Below are positions 9,058-17,193 of a DNA stretch of 64,000 bases, piece by piece. The translations under genes and the position numbers were made by a program. The stretch is from Chryseobacterium tagetis (GTDB lineage: Bacteria; Bacteroidota; Bacteroidia; Flavobacteriales; Weeksellaceae). The notes below the pieces were generated by a model. The model did not search any database. It saw only the letters and a program-made list of their open reading frames with translations, and was not told the origin of the DNA. The DNA is taken from NCBI RefSeq assembly GCF_016735585.2, contig NZ_JAERSE020000001.1, positions 806,001 through 870,000 on the forward strand. Reading direction: 5' to 3'. The number at the start of each line of letters is the position of its first letter. Within the stretch, counting starts at the first letter, position 1.

Positions 9058-9365
9058 ATTCTAATAATTAGCAGCACAAATTTAGGATTAAAAACTAGTT
9101 TTTAGAGCTTAATAAGATTTAGTTATTGAAAAATAATGATTTGTTTTCTCAATTAAGGAGAGTAAAATGCAGGTTAAATATTATTCTACAGCACTTTTTT
9201 AATTTAATTCAATATTAAAAGAGAATTAATGATAAAAAAGCTTTGATTTGTTATTTTTAATTGTAACTTGCAATCGTTTATATTTGGAATCAATATTTGT
9301 TCATTAATTTATGTTGTTTTTCTTTTATATGCCAAATTTTTATTAATTTTTTAATTTTATTTAAA
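9058..9365. other. AT-rich divergent intergenic region (thioesterase / RRM gene)
   Basis: No credible ORF is present in these 308 bp. It contains the thioesterase -7 box (9077-9084, minus) and a plus-strand TATATTTG box at 9279-9286 that would give the RRM gene an unusually long leader of about 70-75 nt, rich in T. No clear hairpin or riboswitch was seen. Confidence 0.6.
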
Positions 9366-9728
9366 ATGAACATTTTTGTTTCAAACATCAATTACGCAAC
9401 TAAAGAATATGAGTTGCACGATCTATTCGCTGAATTTGGCGATGTAACATCTGCTAAAATTGTAACAGACAGAGAAACTGGTCGTTCTAGAGGTTTCGGA
9501 TTCATCGAAATGGGTGACGAAGAAGGAGCTCAAGCTATTGAAGCTCTTAACCAAAAAGAACTTAACGGTAAAGTACTTAACGTGTCTGAGGCTAAGCCAA
9601 GAGAAGAAAAACCAAGAAGAAGTTTCGATAACAACAGAGGTGGTGGTTATGGAAACAACCGTGGAGGTAACGGTGGTGGTTACGGCGGAAACAACAGAGG
9701 AGGTAACGGCGGTGGAAATCGTTGGTAA
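9366..9728 (+). CDS. RRM-domain RNA-binding protein with Gly-rich tail
   Basis: 120 residues from MNIFVSNINYATKEYEL; an upstream extension to 9297 would start inside the leader and is rejected. Residues 1-80 are a single RNA recognition motif with RNP2 IFVSNI and RNP1 RGFGFIEM. The last 35 residues are N/G/R-rich (NNRGGGYGNNRGGNGG). This architecture is known from bacterial and cyanobacterial Rbp proteins that bind single-stranded RNA and are often cold- or stress-induced. The long T-rich leader would fit post-transcriptional control, but this is inference. A strong terminator follows at once. Confidence 0.93.
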   Translation: MNIFVSNINYATKEYELHDLFAEFGDVTSAKIVTDRETGRSRGFGFIEMGDEEGAQAIEALNQKELNGKVLNVSEAKPREEKPRRSFDNNRGGGYGNNRGGNGGGYGGNNRGGNGGGNRW

Positions 9729-9735
9729 AAAATAT

Positions 9736-9764
9736 AAGCGGCTTTTCGGAGCCGCTTTTTTTTA
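9736..9764 (+). terminator. Rho-independent terminator of the RRM gene
   Basis: 8-bp stem AAGCGGCT / AGCCGCTT with a 6-nt loop (TTTCGG), followed by a T-run on plus (9756-9763). It begins 8 bp after the RRM stop codon. Confidence 0.92.
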
Positions 9765-9782
9765 TGTTTTATTTTAAAAGAA

Positions 9783-10247
9783 TTAGTCTTTTTTCTTCTT
9801 CTTTTTCTTTTCTTTTTCCTTGCTCTTCTTATCTTTTTTAGGATTTAAAATTTCTTCAGCATATTCTAGCTTCGGCTTTGCTGGCTTCAGTTCTATTTTA
9901 AGATCAAAATACCCTTTCAGATCATTTTGGGAAATCAGACTCTCACTGAACAAAAACTCCAAAACTTCCTTTCCTGAATCATTAAAGAAATTATGAGAAA
10001 GCTCTCTTAATAAAAACTTTCTATATTCTTCTATAGGAACAAGAACTGTATATTTAAAAATTCTTCCTTCTTTTTCTGTAGATAAATAGCCTTTTTCGAC
10101 TAAAATTTTCAGGTAAGTAGAAACCGTATTCTGATGGGGTTTAGGTTCCGGATGCTGCTCCATAACATCTTTTAAGTAAAAAGACTCCAGCTTCCAAAAT
10201 AGTTTCATTAAGTTTTCTTCTGCAGCGGTAAGATGATTGATTTTCAT
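9783..10247 (-). CDS. BlaI/MecI/CopY-family winged-helix repressor
   Basis: 154 residues. The N-terminal 75 residues are the Penicillinase_R winged helix: LTAAEENLMKLFW, then HQNTVSTYLKILVEKGYLS as recognition helix and wing. A dimerisation helix follows (FLLRELSHNFF). The last 20 residues are almost all lysine (KKSKEKEKKKKKKKD), possibly extra DNA contact. Such repressors are usually paired with a BlaR1/MecR1 sensor protease; none is adjacent. The gene lies 9 bp after the PAP2 gene on the same strand, so its target and signal are unknown. Confidence 0.88.
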   Translation of the reverse strand: MKINHLTAAEENLMKLFWKLESFYLKDVMEQHPEPKPHQNTVSTYLKILVEKGYLSTEKEGRIFKYTVLVPIEEYRKFLLRELSHNFFNDSGKEVLEFLFSESLISQNDLKGYFDLKIELKPAKPKLEYAEEILNPKKDKKSKEKEKKKKKKKD

Positions 10248-10256
10248 AGTAGATTC

Positions 10257-10859
10257 TTAATGTTGAAATTCTATATTGCAATATAGGTAAATAAAAGATA
10301 CGATAAAAGCGATAAACGCTCCCATGAATACTTCTTTCGGGGTATGTCTTTTTAAAATAATCCGCGTAATCCCCACTAGAGCGGCAATTCCCAGCCAGAT
10401 AAGCCCCGTAATTGGATTAATAGCATAAAATAGTGCTGCTACAAATATATTAAATGCCGTATGCATGGAGCTTTTAATGAAAAAATTACTGATCTGTAGA
10501 GCAAAAAGAAGAATTAGTATAGATACCATAACCAAATCAATATATCCGTTCTTGATATAATTAAACGCGATGTATGCGATGATACAGACCGCTATAAATA
10601 TATATAAGGTCTTTCTCTGTACCCGGTTCGAAACATCCATATTGGTATATCTTCCTGTCTTTACATTCCAAATAAGCCATATAATAACAGGAACAATAAC
10701 AAGTAATAGTATAGGTAAGAAATACAATAATGAATCTTTCAGTGAATAATTCTTTACACTCATATATAAAAAGAATATAAATAAAGAAAGTAAAGGATTA
10801 AAGAAATCTGAAATTATTTTTGATACTTTAAGGATAAATGAAGGCTGTTTTTCTTCCAT
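10257..10859 (-). CDS. PAP2-superfamily membrane protein
   Basis: 200 residues with about six hydrophobic helices. Near the C-terminus SSMHTAF and TRIILKRHTPKEVFMGA occupy the positions of the PAP2 motifs PSGH and SR-x5-H-x3-D, but S replaces P-S-G around the first histidine and E replaces the final Asp. It therefore belongs to the divergent phosphatidic-acid-phosphatase-like group common in Bacteroidota. It may dephosphorylate lipid phosphates such as undecaprenyl-PP; catalytic competence is uncertain. It is the first gene of a pair with the BlaI-type repressor. Confidence 0.75.
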   Translation of the reverse strand: MEEKQPSFILKVSKIISDFFNPLLSLFIFFLYMSVKNYSLKDSLLYFLPILLLVIVPVIIWLIWNVKTGRYTNMDVSNRVQRKTLYIFIAVCIIAYIAFNYIKNGYIDLVMVSILILLFALQISNFFIKSSMHTAFNIFVAALFYAINPITGLIWLGIAALVGITRIILKRHTPKEVFMGAFIAFIVSFIYLYCNIEFQH

Positions 10860-11421
10860 GTTTTAGTTTGATAATGTAAATATAATATTATAAGGGCAAA
10901 AAAACAATGTAGATTTGATTGTGATTCATTTTTGAGATGCCTTAGATAATGTGGTGAAATTTATATTTATATTATTTCTTTGTGTTCGGAGTAGTTTTAT
11001 TTTTAGATAGAGGGAAGCAAAGCGTTACAGTATTTTTTTTAAAATTTAAAAGACTTAACATTGAAATTTATAGAAATTGTACGGGAAAAGAACCTGTTGA
11101 AATTACCAAAAGATATGTTAACAATAATTAAAGATGAAAATAATAATGGAATAAAATGTAATGTTTTTTGATGTCATGTTTCATGAGTTATCTTAGGAAG
11201 CTTCTGCTGATAGGCCGATTTCTAAGATATGCTAGTAAGAAATAACAGTCAGTATACTATTAGATGAATACTTCCAAGGGTCGAAAATTAAGAATAATCC
11301 ACGCTGCCTGCAAATATATTTTAGAGAAAAAACGAAAAGTTACTTATGCATACAATAAAAACAAAGTTTTTTTCATAATTTTGCTCAACTATTTCATAAT
11401 AAATAAGCAAGAGCTCAACAC
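10860..11421. other. 562-bp intergenic region upstream of pdhA
   Basis: No convincing gene is present. There is an imperfect hairpin at 11189-11229 (8 perfect bp, TATCTTAG/CTAAGATA, extendable by three pairs, loop about 19 nt). A plus-strand TAATTTTG -7 box at 11376-11383 is 38 bp upstream of the pdhA ATG; no good -33 box is visible. The rest is low-complexity AT-rich sequence. A 53-codon ORF (11264-11425) overlaps the pdhA start and is judged spurious. Confidence 0.6.
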
Positions 11422-12423
11422 ATGAAAGAATTTTCTAAAGAGGTATACCTTAAGTGGTATGAAGATATGACTATGTGGAGAAGGTTTGAAGACAAATGCC
11501 GTTCTCTTTATCTAAAACAAAAAATCAGAGGTTTTTTACATTTGTATAACGGTCAGGAGGCTATTCCTGCTGGTTTCACGCATGCAATGGATTTAACTAA
11601 AGATAGTATGATTACTGCTTACAGATGCCACATCCATCCAATGGCGATGGGAGTAGATCCTAAAAGAATCATGGCTGAACTTTGTGGTAAAGCTACAGGT
11701 ACATCCGGAGGTATGGGTGGATCTATGCATATTTTCAGCAAAGAGCACCGTTTCTATGGAGGTCATGGTATTGTTGGAGGACAAATTCCTTTGGGAGCTG
11801 GTATTGCTTTTGCGGATAAATTTTTCGACAGACAGGCTGTAAACATCTGTTTCTTCGGAGATGGAGCTGCAAGACAGGGGTCGTTACATGAAACATTTAA
11901 CATGGCAATGAACTGGAAGTTACCTGTAATTTTCGTTGTTGAGAACAACCAATACGCAATGGGTACTTCTGTGAAAAGAACAGCTAACCACGAAGATATC
12001 TATAAATTAGGTTTAGGATACGAAATGCCATGTCTTGCTGTAGATGCGATGGATCCTGAGAAAGTGGCTGAAGCTGCTTATGAGGCTATCGAAAGAGCAA
12101 GAAGAGGAGACGGACCTACTTTCATTGAAGCTAGAACATACCGTTTCAGAGGTCACTCAATGTCTGATGCAGAACCTTATAGATCTAAAGAAGAAGTTGC
12201 TATTCATAAAAATGATGATCCTATTGAATTGATAAAACAAAGAATTTTATCAAACGGATGGGCTACAGAAGAAGAATTGGAAGCTACAGATAACAAATCC
12301 AGAGATTTCGTTGAAGAGTGCGTAGAGTTCATGGAAAACTCTCCTTATCCGGATGCAGAGAAAGTATATGAATATGTATACGCTCAGGAAGATTATCCAT
12401 TCTTAGACAAATTAGAAAACTAA
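11422..12423 (+). CDS. pdhA: Pyruvate dehydrogenase E1 component, alpha subunit
   Basis: 333 residues, normal for separate E1alpha subunits. The thiamine-diphosphate motif runs GDGAARQGSLHETFNMA to VVENN (GDG...NN), and SGGMGGSMHIF plus RFRGHSMSD match the E1alpha active-site and phosphorylation-loop regions. With E1beta it decarboxylates pyruvate and acetylates the lipoyl arm of E2. The E2 gene follows after 81 bp. No E1beta (pdhB) or E3 is in this window, so the complex is encoded at more than one locus, as is common in Flavobacteriia. The ATG at 11422 is the only start giving the conserved KEVYLKWYEDM N-terminus. Confidence 0.96.
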   Translation: MKEFSKEVYLKWYEDMTMWRRFEDKCRSLYLKQKIRGFLHLYNGQEAIPAGFTHAMDLTKDSMITAYRCHIHPMAMGVDPKRIMAELCGKATGTSGGMGGSMHIFSKEHRFYGGHGIVGGQIPLGAGIAFADKFFDRQAVNICFFGDGAARQGSLHETFNMAMNWKLPVIFVVENNQYAMGTSVKRTANHEDIYKLGLGYEMPCLAVDAMDPEKVAEAAYEAIERARRGDGPTFIEARTYRFRGHSMSDAEPYRSKEEVAIHKNDDPIELIKQRILSNGWATEEELEATDNKSRDFVEECVEFMENSPYPDAEKVYEYVYAQEDYPFLDKLEN

Positions 12424-12504
12424 AATTAATAATTAATTTGAAGTTTGAATTTGAGTTTCCCTAATCTCAAATCTCGAATCTCAAATCTCAAATCAATATA
12501 TATT
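12424..12504 (+). repeat. Short tandem AATCTCAAATCTC-type repeat between pdhA and pdhC
   Basis: The 81-bp spacer contains tandem copies of a TCAAATC/TCGAATC unit (about 12461-12494: AATCTCAAATCTCGAATCTC, then AAATCTCAAATC). It is non-coding and directly precedes the pdhC start. It could vary in copy number between strains; no function can be assigned. Confidence 0.6.
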
Positions 12505-14103
12505 ATGGCAGAAGTGATTACAATGCCACGTCTTTCTGATACTATGACGGAAGGAAAAGTGGCTAAATGGCATAAAAAAGTAGGCGATAAGGTAAAGGAA
12601 GGTGATATCCTTGCCGAAATTGAAACAGATAAAGCGGTTCAGGATTTTGAATCTGAAATAGAAGGAACTCTTTTATATATAGGTGTAGAAGAAGGCAATG
12701 CAGCGGCTGTAGACTCAGTTTTGGCAATTATTGGTAATGAAGGAGAAGATATTTCAGGATTAACAGGTGGGGCGTCTGCTCCTGCTGCAGCTTCTGAAGA
12801 AAAAAAAGAAGAGCCTAAAGCAGAAACTGCTGCTCCGGAACAGGCATCTGCTGAAGTTCCTGCAGGAGTAGAAGTGATTACAATGCCAAGACTTTCTGAT
12901 ACAATGACGGAAGGAAAAGTGGCAAAATGGCACAAGAATGTAGGAGATACAGTAAAAGAAGGAGACCTTCTTGCTGAGATCGAAACAGATAAAGCGGTTC
13001 AGGATTTCGAATCTGAATTCAACGGGATCTTATTGAAGCAGGGGGTAGAAGAAGGAGGTGCTGCTCCAGTTGATACCGTTTTGGCAATTATTGGCCCTGC
13101 AGGAACAGATGTTTCTGGTGTAGGTGCTGCAAAACCAGTGGCTTCATCATCAGAAAAACCTGCTGAACAGAAAACTGAAGCTAAAGCAGAAGAAAAAGCG
13201 GCTCCGGTTGCAAGCTCTTCATCTACAGACAGAATTGCAATTTCTCCGTTGGCGAAGAAAATGGCTCAGGATAAAGGTGTTGATATCAACAGCATTCAGG
13301 GTTCAGGTGAAAACGGAAGAATTGTTAAAAAAGATATTGAAAACTATCAGCCAACTGCACAATCAGCAGCTTCAGCTCCGTCTGCAAGTCCTGCTACACA
13401 AGTTGCATTAAGCTTTGTTCAGGGTGAAGATACAGAAACTCCGAATTCACAGGTAAGAAACATTATCGCAAAACGTCTTTCTGAAAGTAAATTCTCTGCA
13501 CCTCACTACTACCTAATGGTAGAGATCAATATGGATAAAGCAATTGAGGCAAGAAAAGAAATCAATTCTTTACCAGATACTAAAATTTCTTTCAACGATA
13601 TGATCATTAAAGCAACAGCTGTTGCGTTAAGAAAACACCCACAGGTAAACTCAAGCTGGGCAGGTGATAAGATCATTCACAGAGGAAATATCAATGTTGG
13701 TGTAGCCGTTGCTATTCCTGACGGATTAGTAGTTCCTGTACTTAAAAATACAGATCAGATGAACTATACTCAAATTTCTGCTGTTGTGAAAGATATGGCT
13801 GCCAGAGCGAAGTCTAAAGGTCTTAAAGCAAACGAAATGGAAGGTTCTACATTCTCGATCTCAAACTTGGGAATGTTCGGAATTGAAACCTTTACAAGTA
13901 TCATCAATCAGCCAAACTCTGCAATCCTTTCAGTAGGAGCGATCATTGAAAAACCGATTGTAAAAAACGGTCAGATTGTAGTTGGAAATATCATGAAGCT
14001 TTCATTAGCTTGTGATCACAGAGTCGTAGATGGTGCTACAGGAGCTCAGTTCTTACAGACATTAAAAACATATTTAGAAAGCCCATTAACTTTGTTACTG
14101 TAA
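12505..14103 (+). CDS. pdhC: Dihydrolipoamide acetyltransferase (E2 of pyruvate dehydrogenase)
   Basis: 532 residues from MAEVITMPRLSDTM; the upstream extension to 12445 translates the spacer repeat and is rejected. Two nearly identical lipoyl domains occupy about 1-80 and 121-200, each with the lipoylated lysine in EIETDKAVQDFESE (K43 in the first). Ala/Glu/Lys-rich linkers follow, then a peripheral subunit-binding domain (about 242-282, AISPLAKKMAQDKG), then the catalytic domain from about 313 with active-site HRVVDG near the end. It transfers acetyl groups to CoA and forms the complex core. The near-identity of the two lipoyl domains at DNA level suggests recent duplication or gene conversion. 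Confidence 0.97.
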   Translation: MAEVITMPRLSDTMTEGKVAKWHKKVGDKVKEGDILAEIETDKAVQDFESEIEGTLLYIGVEEGNAAAVDSVLAIIGNEGEDISGLTGGASAPAAASEEKKEEPKAETAAPEQASAEVPAGVEVITMPRLSDTMTEGKVAKWHKNVGDTVKEGDLLAEIETDKAVQDFESEFNGILLKQGVEEGGAAPVDTVLAIIGPAGTDVSGVGAAKPVASSSEKPAEQKTEAKAEEKAAPVASSSSTDRIAISPLAKKMAQDKGVDINSIQGSGENGRIVKKDIENYQPTAQSAASAPSASPATQVALSFVQGEDTETPNSQVRNIIAKRLSESKFSAPHYYLMVEINMDKAIEARKEINSLPDTKISFNDMIIKATAVALRKHPQVNSSWAGDKIIHRGNINVGVAVAIPDGLVVPVLKNTDQMNYTQISAVVKDMAARAKSKGLKANEMEGSTFSISNLGMFGIETFTSIINQPNSAILSVGAIIEKPIVKNGQIVVGNIMKLSLACDHRVVDGATGAQFLQTLKTYLESPLTLLL

Positions 14104-14122
14104 TTTTCTAATTTGTACCTAT

Positions 14123-14153
14123 AAAAGCCTCTCAATTCGGGAGGCTTTTTTAT
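14123..14153 (+). terminator. Rho-independent terminator after pdhC
   Basis: 9-bp stem AAAAGCCTC (14123-14131) with GAGGCTTTT (14141-14149), loop TCAATTCGG, followed by T residues. It lies 20 bp after the pdhC stop and separates it from the lolD-like gene. Confidence 0.9.
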
Positions 14154-14217
14154 TTGAGTACTTTATTCATTGTTTAGAATTCGATTTAAAATTATCTTAT
14201 ATTCCAAATCAATTTAC

Positions 14218-14225
14218 TATTTTTG
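14218..14225 (+). promoter_or_regulatory. -7 box TATTTTTG of the LolD-like gene; near-leaderless
   Basis: TATTTTTG matches TAnnTTTG and is followed by only four bases before the ATG at 14230. Transcription would begin at or inside the start codon, so a leaderless message is expected. No clear -33 element was seen. Confidence 0.45.
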
Positions 14226-14229
14226 AATC

Positions 14230-14898
14230 ATGATTAAAGCAAGAAATATCCATAAATCATATGGGAATTTGGAAGTATTGAAAGGAGTCGATATTCATAT
14301 AAAAGTTGGAGAAGTTGTATCTATTGTAGGAGAATCCGGAGCAGGAAAGTCTACACTTTTGCAGATTTTGGGCACATTGGATCTTCCGACGAACTCGAAA
14401 AGTTTTGATACGGAAATAACGATTGCCGGAGAGTCTTTCATTAATATGAACGATAAGCAGCTTTCTAAATTCAGAAATCAGAATATTGGTTTTGTTTTTC
14501 AGTTTCATCAGCTGCTTCCGGAATTTACAGCTTTGGAAAATGTATTGCTTCCTACAAAAATTGCCGGAGTTAACGAAAAAGAAGCGATGGAAAAAGCTTA
14601 TGCTTTGTTTGAAGACCTGAAAATAGAGCAGAGATTACATCATAAACCTAATCAGTTATCTGGTGGAGAAGCACAGAGAGTTGCTGTGGCAAGAGCTTTA
14701 ATTAATTCTCCAAAAATTATTTTTGCAGACGAACCTACAGGAAATTTGGATTCAAAAAATGCAGATGATCTTCATCGTCTTTTTTTCGATTTGAGAGATA
14801 AATATAACCAGACTTTCGTGATTGTAACCCATAATCCTGGTCTTGCTGATATTACCGACAGAAAATTAGTAATGAAAGACGGAATGATTATCGAATAA
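14230..14898 (+). CDS. lolD: LolD-like ABC transporter ATP-binding protein
   Basis: 222 residues, the length of LolD/MacB-type ATPases. Walker [11 protein letters not shown]-loop [16 protein letters not shown], signature [15 protein letters not shown], Walker [13 protein letters not shown] and H-loop VTHNPGLAD are all intact. LolD with LolC/E pulls lipoproteins from the inner membrane to LolA. No permease gene is adjacent, which is common in Bacteroidota where lolD stands alone. MacB- or FtsE-like roles cannot be excluded by sequence alone. The next gene starts 12 bp downstream on the same strand. Confidence 0.88.
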   Translation: MIKARNIHKSYGNLEVLKGVDIHIKVGEVVSIVGESGAGKSTLLQILGTLDLPTNSKSFDTEITIAGESFINMNDKQLSKFRNQNIGFVFQFHQLLPEFTALENVLLPTKIAGVNEKEAMEKAYALFEDLKIEQRLHHKPNQLSGGEAQRVAVARALINSPKIIFADEPTGNLDSKNADDLHRLFFDLRDKYNQTFVIVTHNPGLADITDRKLVMKDGMIIE

Positions 14899-14910
14899 AC
14901 AGTTCCGCAA

Positions 14911-15492
14911 ATGATGAAACACTTTATTTTTTTATTTTTCTTCCTTATTTCCTGTTCGAAATTTGAATCTCAGGCCAATACTGCTATTGATTATCTGCCA
15001 AAGTCGAAAATTCTGGAAGTAAAGAATTACATTAAAGGGAAAGATTATAATCAGAATTTAGCTGTTTTCATCAACTTTAAAATCTATTCGGGAAAGTACA
15101 GATATTTCGTTTACGATCTGAAAAACGATAAGATATTGCAAAAGGCGATTGTCGCTCATGGTGACGGTTCGGTAGTTAAAAATTCGAATGCTTTACAATT
15201 CAGTAATACTGATGGTTCCCACCGGTCATCTTTAGGGAAATATGAAATAAGAGAGAGCTATACAGGAAAATTTGGGAAAGCCTATCGATTGGATGGTTTA
15301 GATGAAACCAATAGCAATGCAAGATCAAGAGCTATTGTTCTTCATTCTTATTACTGTATTCCGGATAATGAATCTTCGGATCCTGCATGTCTGAGTTTCG
15401 GTTGCCCAATGCTATCAAAGAACGCATTTGATGAAACCGCAAGGTATATTGACTCATCAAAACAACCTATCTTGTTGTATGCTTTTTATTAA
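14911..15492 (+). CDS. Murein L,D-transpeptidase catalytic-domain lipoprotein (YkuD_2 type)
   Basis: 193 residues. The start MMKHFIFLFFFLISC is a short lipoprotein signal with lipobox LISC; either of the two adjacent ATGs may be used. The domain has HGDGSVVKN, SSLGKYEIRESYTG and ends with ARAIVLHSYYC-type sequence and the active-site block LSFGCPML, with the catalytic cysteine. Family members form or cleave L,D cross-links in peptidoglycan, or anchor proteins to it. It sits 12 bp after lolD, so both are probably co-transcribed; lipoprotein export and cell-wall work would fit together. Confidence 0.87.
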   Translation: MMKHFIFLFFFLISCSKFESQANTAIDYLPKSKILEVKNYIKGKDYNQNLAVFINFKIYSGKYRYFVYDLKNDKILQKAIVAHGDGSVVKNSNALQFSNTDGSHRSSLGKYEIRESYTGKFGKAYRLDGLDETNSNARSRAIVLHSYYCIPDNESSDPACLSFGCPMLSKNAFDETARYIDSSKQPILLYAFY

Positions 15493-15526
15493 ATTCATAA
15501 CTTCCGTATAATTTATAATTCTAACA

Positions 15527-16204
15527 ATGTCTATTAAATTTCTTGCTGAAGACGACAGACCGAGAGAAAAGTTTTTATCAAAAGGTAAAAACTCACTTTC
15601 TGATTCGGAATTATTAGCCATCATTATGGGAAGTGGAAATAAAGATGAAACGGCAGTTGAGTTAGCCAGAAAAATTTTGGCGTCAGTGAATAATAATTGG
15701 AATCAGCTGAGTTTACTTTCTTTAAGAGATTTAATGAAATTCAAGGGAGTGGGATCTGTGAAAGCCATTTCCATAGTAACTGCTTTAGAAATTGGGAGGC
15801 GAAGAACCGATCAGCAGCTTCCTGAAAAACGAGTGATCTCGAGCAGTAACGATGCTTATCTTACTTTAAAAAATCATTTGTCAGATTTAAGAACTGAAGA
15901 ATTCTGGGCTATATTTTTAAATCAGAGCAATAGAATTGTTCATTTTACACAGCTCACACAAGGCGGGATAAATCAGTCTGTTGTAGATGTTAGAGTTCTT
16001 TTCAGAACCGCCCTAGATCATTTTTCTACGGGTATTATCATTGCCCACAATCATCCCTCCGGAAATCTCAAACCCAGTATAGATGATCTTGACATTACAC
16101 AAAAAATAAAAGAAGCCGGAAATATGCTAAGTATTCAGCTATTGGATCATTTAATTATTACCCAAAATTCATATTTCAGTTTCTCAGACGAAGGATTATT
16201 ATGA
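15527..16204 (+). CDS. radC: RadC family JAB/MPN-domain protein
   Basis: 225 residues. N-terminal UPF0758 domain with helix-hairpin-helix (LMKFKGVGSVKAISIVTALE), then an MPN/JAB metalloprotease-like domain with HNHPSG plus a downstream Asp (PSIDDLDIT). RadC was long linked to DNA repair, but that link is doubtful and the true role is unknown. Its stop overlaps the start of the next gene by 4 bp (ATGA), implying coupled translation. Confidence 0.93.
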   Translation: MSIKFLAEDDRPREKFLSKGKNSLSDSELLAIIMGSGNKDETAVELARKILASVNNNWNQLSLLSLRDLMKFKGVGSVKAISIVTALEIGRRRTDQQLPEKRVISSSNDAYLTLKNHLSDLRTEEFWAIFLNQSNRIVHFTQLTQGGINQSVVDVRVLFRTALDHFSTGIIIAHNHPSGNLKPSIDDLDITQKIKEAGNMLSIQLLDHLIITQNSYFSFSDEGLL

Positions 16205-17118
16205 TTAGGAGAGTAAAATACCACGAAATAGATTTTAAAAAATATTCTGACTGCCTGGAAAATTCTCAACAAAGAAAATATTCTGCGACAAAAGATTTCT
16301 TAGATATTACTTCCGGGAAACAATGGGAACTTTTGATTTACAATGATTATGAAGCTGTAATGCCGATCCCTTTTGTAAAGAAATATGGTGTTAAAATCGT
16401 ACATAATCCAAGGCTGTGCCAGCAATTAGGAATATTTTCTCCTGAAGATAGTATCGAAGTTAATGAAAAATTTTTGCATTTTTTAAATGAAAATTATTTA
16501 GTAAGGATTTATACATTTAATGACACCAATTGCTTTAACTCAAAAATTGAATTAAAAAATAATTTTATTATTTATCCTGATTTATATCAAAATGTATATG
16601 CGAAATATTCTCCTAAAAGAAAACGGAAATTAAGACTAGATGAGGAAACTTCTGCTAATTCTGAAATAAAAGAGATTACTTATGAGGAGGCAAAAAACTT
16701 TATAAAAGCCAATTTTATCGGAACCAAAAATGAAGATGATACACTTAGCTTTATGAAGATTTTTGAATTATTTTTTAAAATGAAGTATCTTAAATTTTCA
16801 GCTTTCTATTATAAGTCGAAAATTATTAATATAATAGTCACTTTTTTTGATAAAAATACGGTTGCTCTTTTAGGAACTTTCAATGATAAAGAATATGTAA
16901 AATTATCGGGAGCCTCTGTTTTAATTGATAAAGCTATAAAAGAGGACATTCAGACTCACATCTTTGATTTTGAAGGAGGAAGCTTACCCAACATTGAAGA
17001 ATTCTTCCGTGGCTTTCGTCCAGAGTTGAAGCCGTATAGTATTACAGAGAGTTCTAAAAAAGAATTGTTTAGAAAGCTTTTGAAACTCATTTTGAATGGT
17101 AAATTTTTCAAAAATTAA
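16201..17118 (+). CDS. FemAB/GNAT-like acyltransferase-fold protein, function unknown
   Basis: 305 residues without signal peptide. The C-terminal block HIFDFEGGSLPNIEEFFRGF resembles the FemAB/BioF2-like GNAT proteins common in Bacteroidota, whose last motif is usually FDFEGS-x-IEPI-x-RFFR-x-F. GASVLIDKAI in front of it matches the acetyltransferase helix. The N-terminal half (PIPFVKKYGVKIVHNPRLCQ) also fits that group. It may transfer an acyl or aminoacyl group to a cell-surface or small-molecule acceptor. It is translationally coupled to radC and followed by a PhyH oxygenase; the sequence is more AT-rich than the flanking housekeeping genes. Confidence 0.6.
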   Translation: MIRRVKYHEIDFKKYSDCLENSQQRKYSATKDFLDITSGKQWELLIYNDYEAVMPIPFVKKYGVKIVHNPRLCQQLGIFSPEDSIEVNEKFLHFLNENYLVRIYTFNDTNCFNSKIELKNNFIIYPDLYQNVYAKYSPKRKRKLRLDEETSANSEIKEITYEEAKNFIKANFIGTKNEDDTLSFMKIFELFFKMKYLKFSAFYYKSKIINIIVTFFDKNTVALLGTFNDKEYVKLSGASVLIDKAIKEDIQTHIFDFEGGSLPNIEEFFRGFRPELKPYSITESSKKELFRKLLKLILNGKFFKN

Positions 17119-17193
17119 TTGAACTGTTATTTAGATTTATTCTAATTGGGAGATTATTTTGTAACTTTATAGTAAATTATTACATAAGATCTA

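Noticed and set aside
9514..9777. 87-codon ORF in another frame of the RRM gene
   Set aside because: It comes from the repetitive Gly-rich region and runs through the terminator; the RRM frame is clearly the real one.
11264..11425. 53-codon plus-strand ORF ending over the pdhA start codon
   Set aside because: It contains the likely pdhA -7 box, has no start signal or recognisable protein features, and is AT-rich throughout.
12639..12935. 98-codon minus-strand ORF inside pdhC
   Set aside because: It is a shadow of the Ala/Glu-rich linker and lipoyl domain coding sequence on the other strand.
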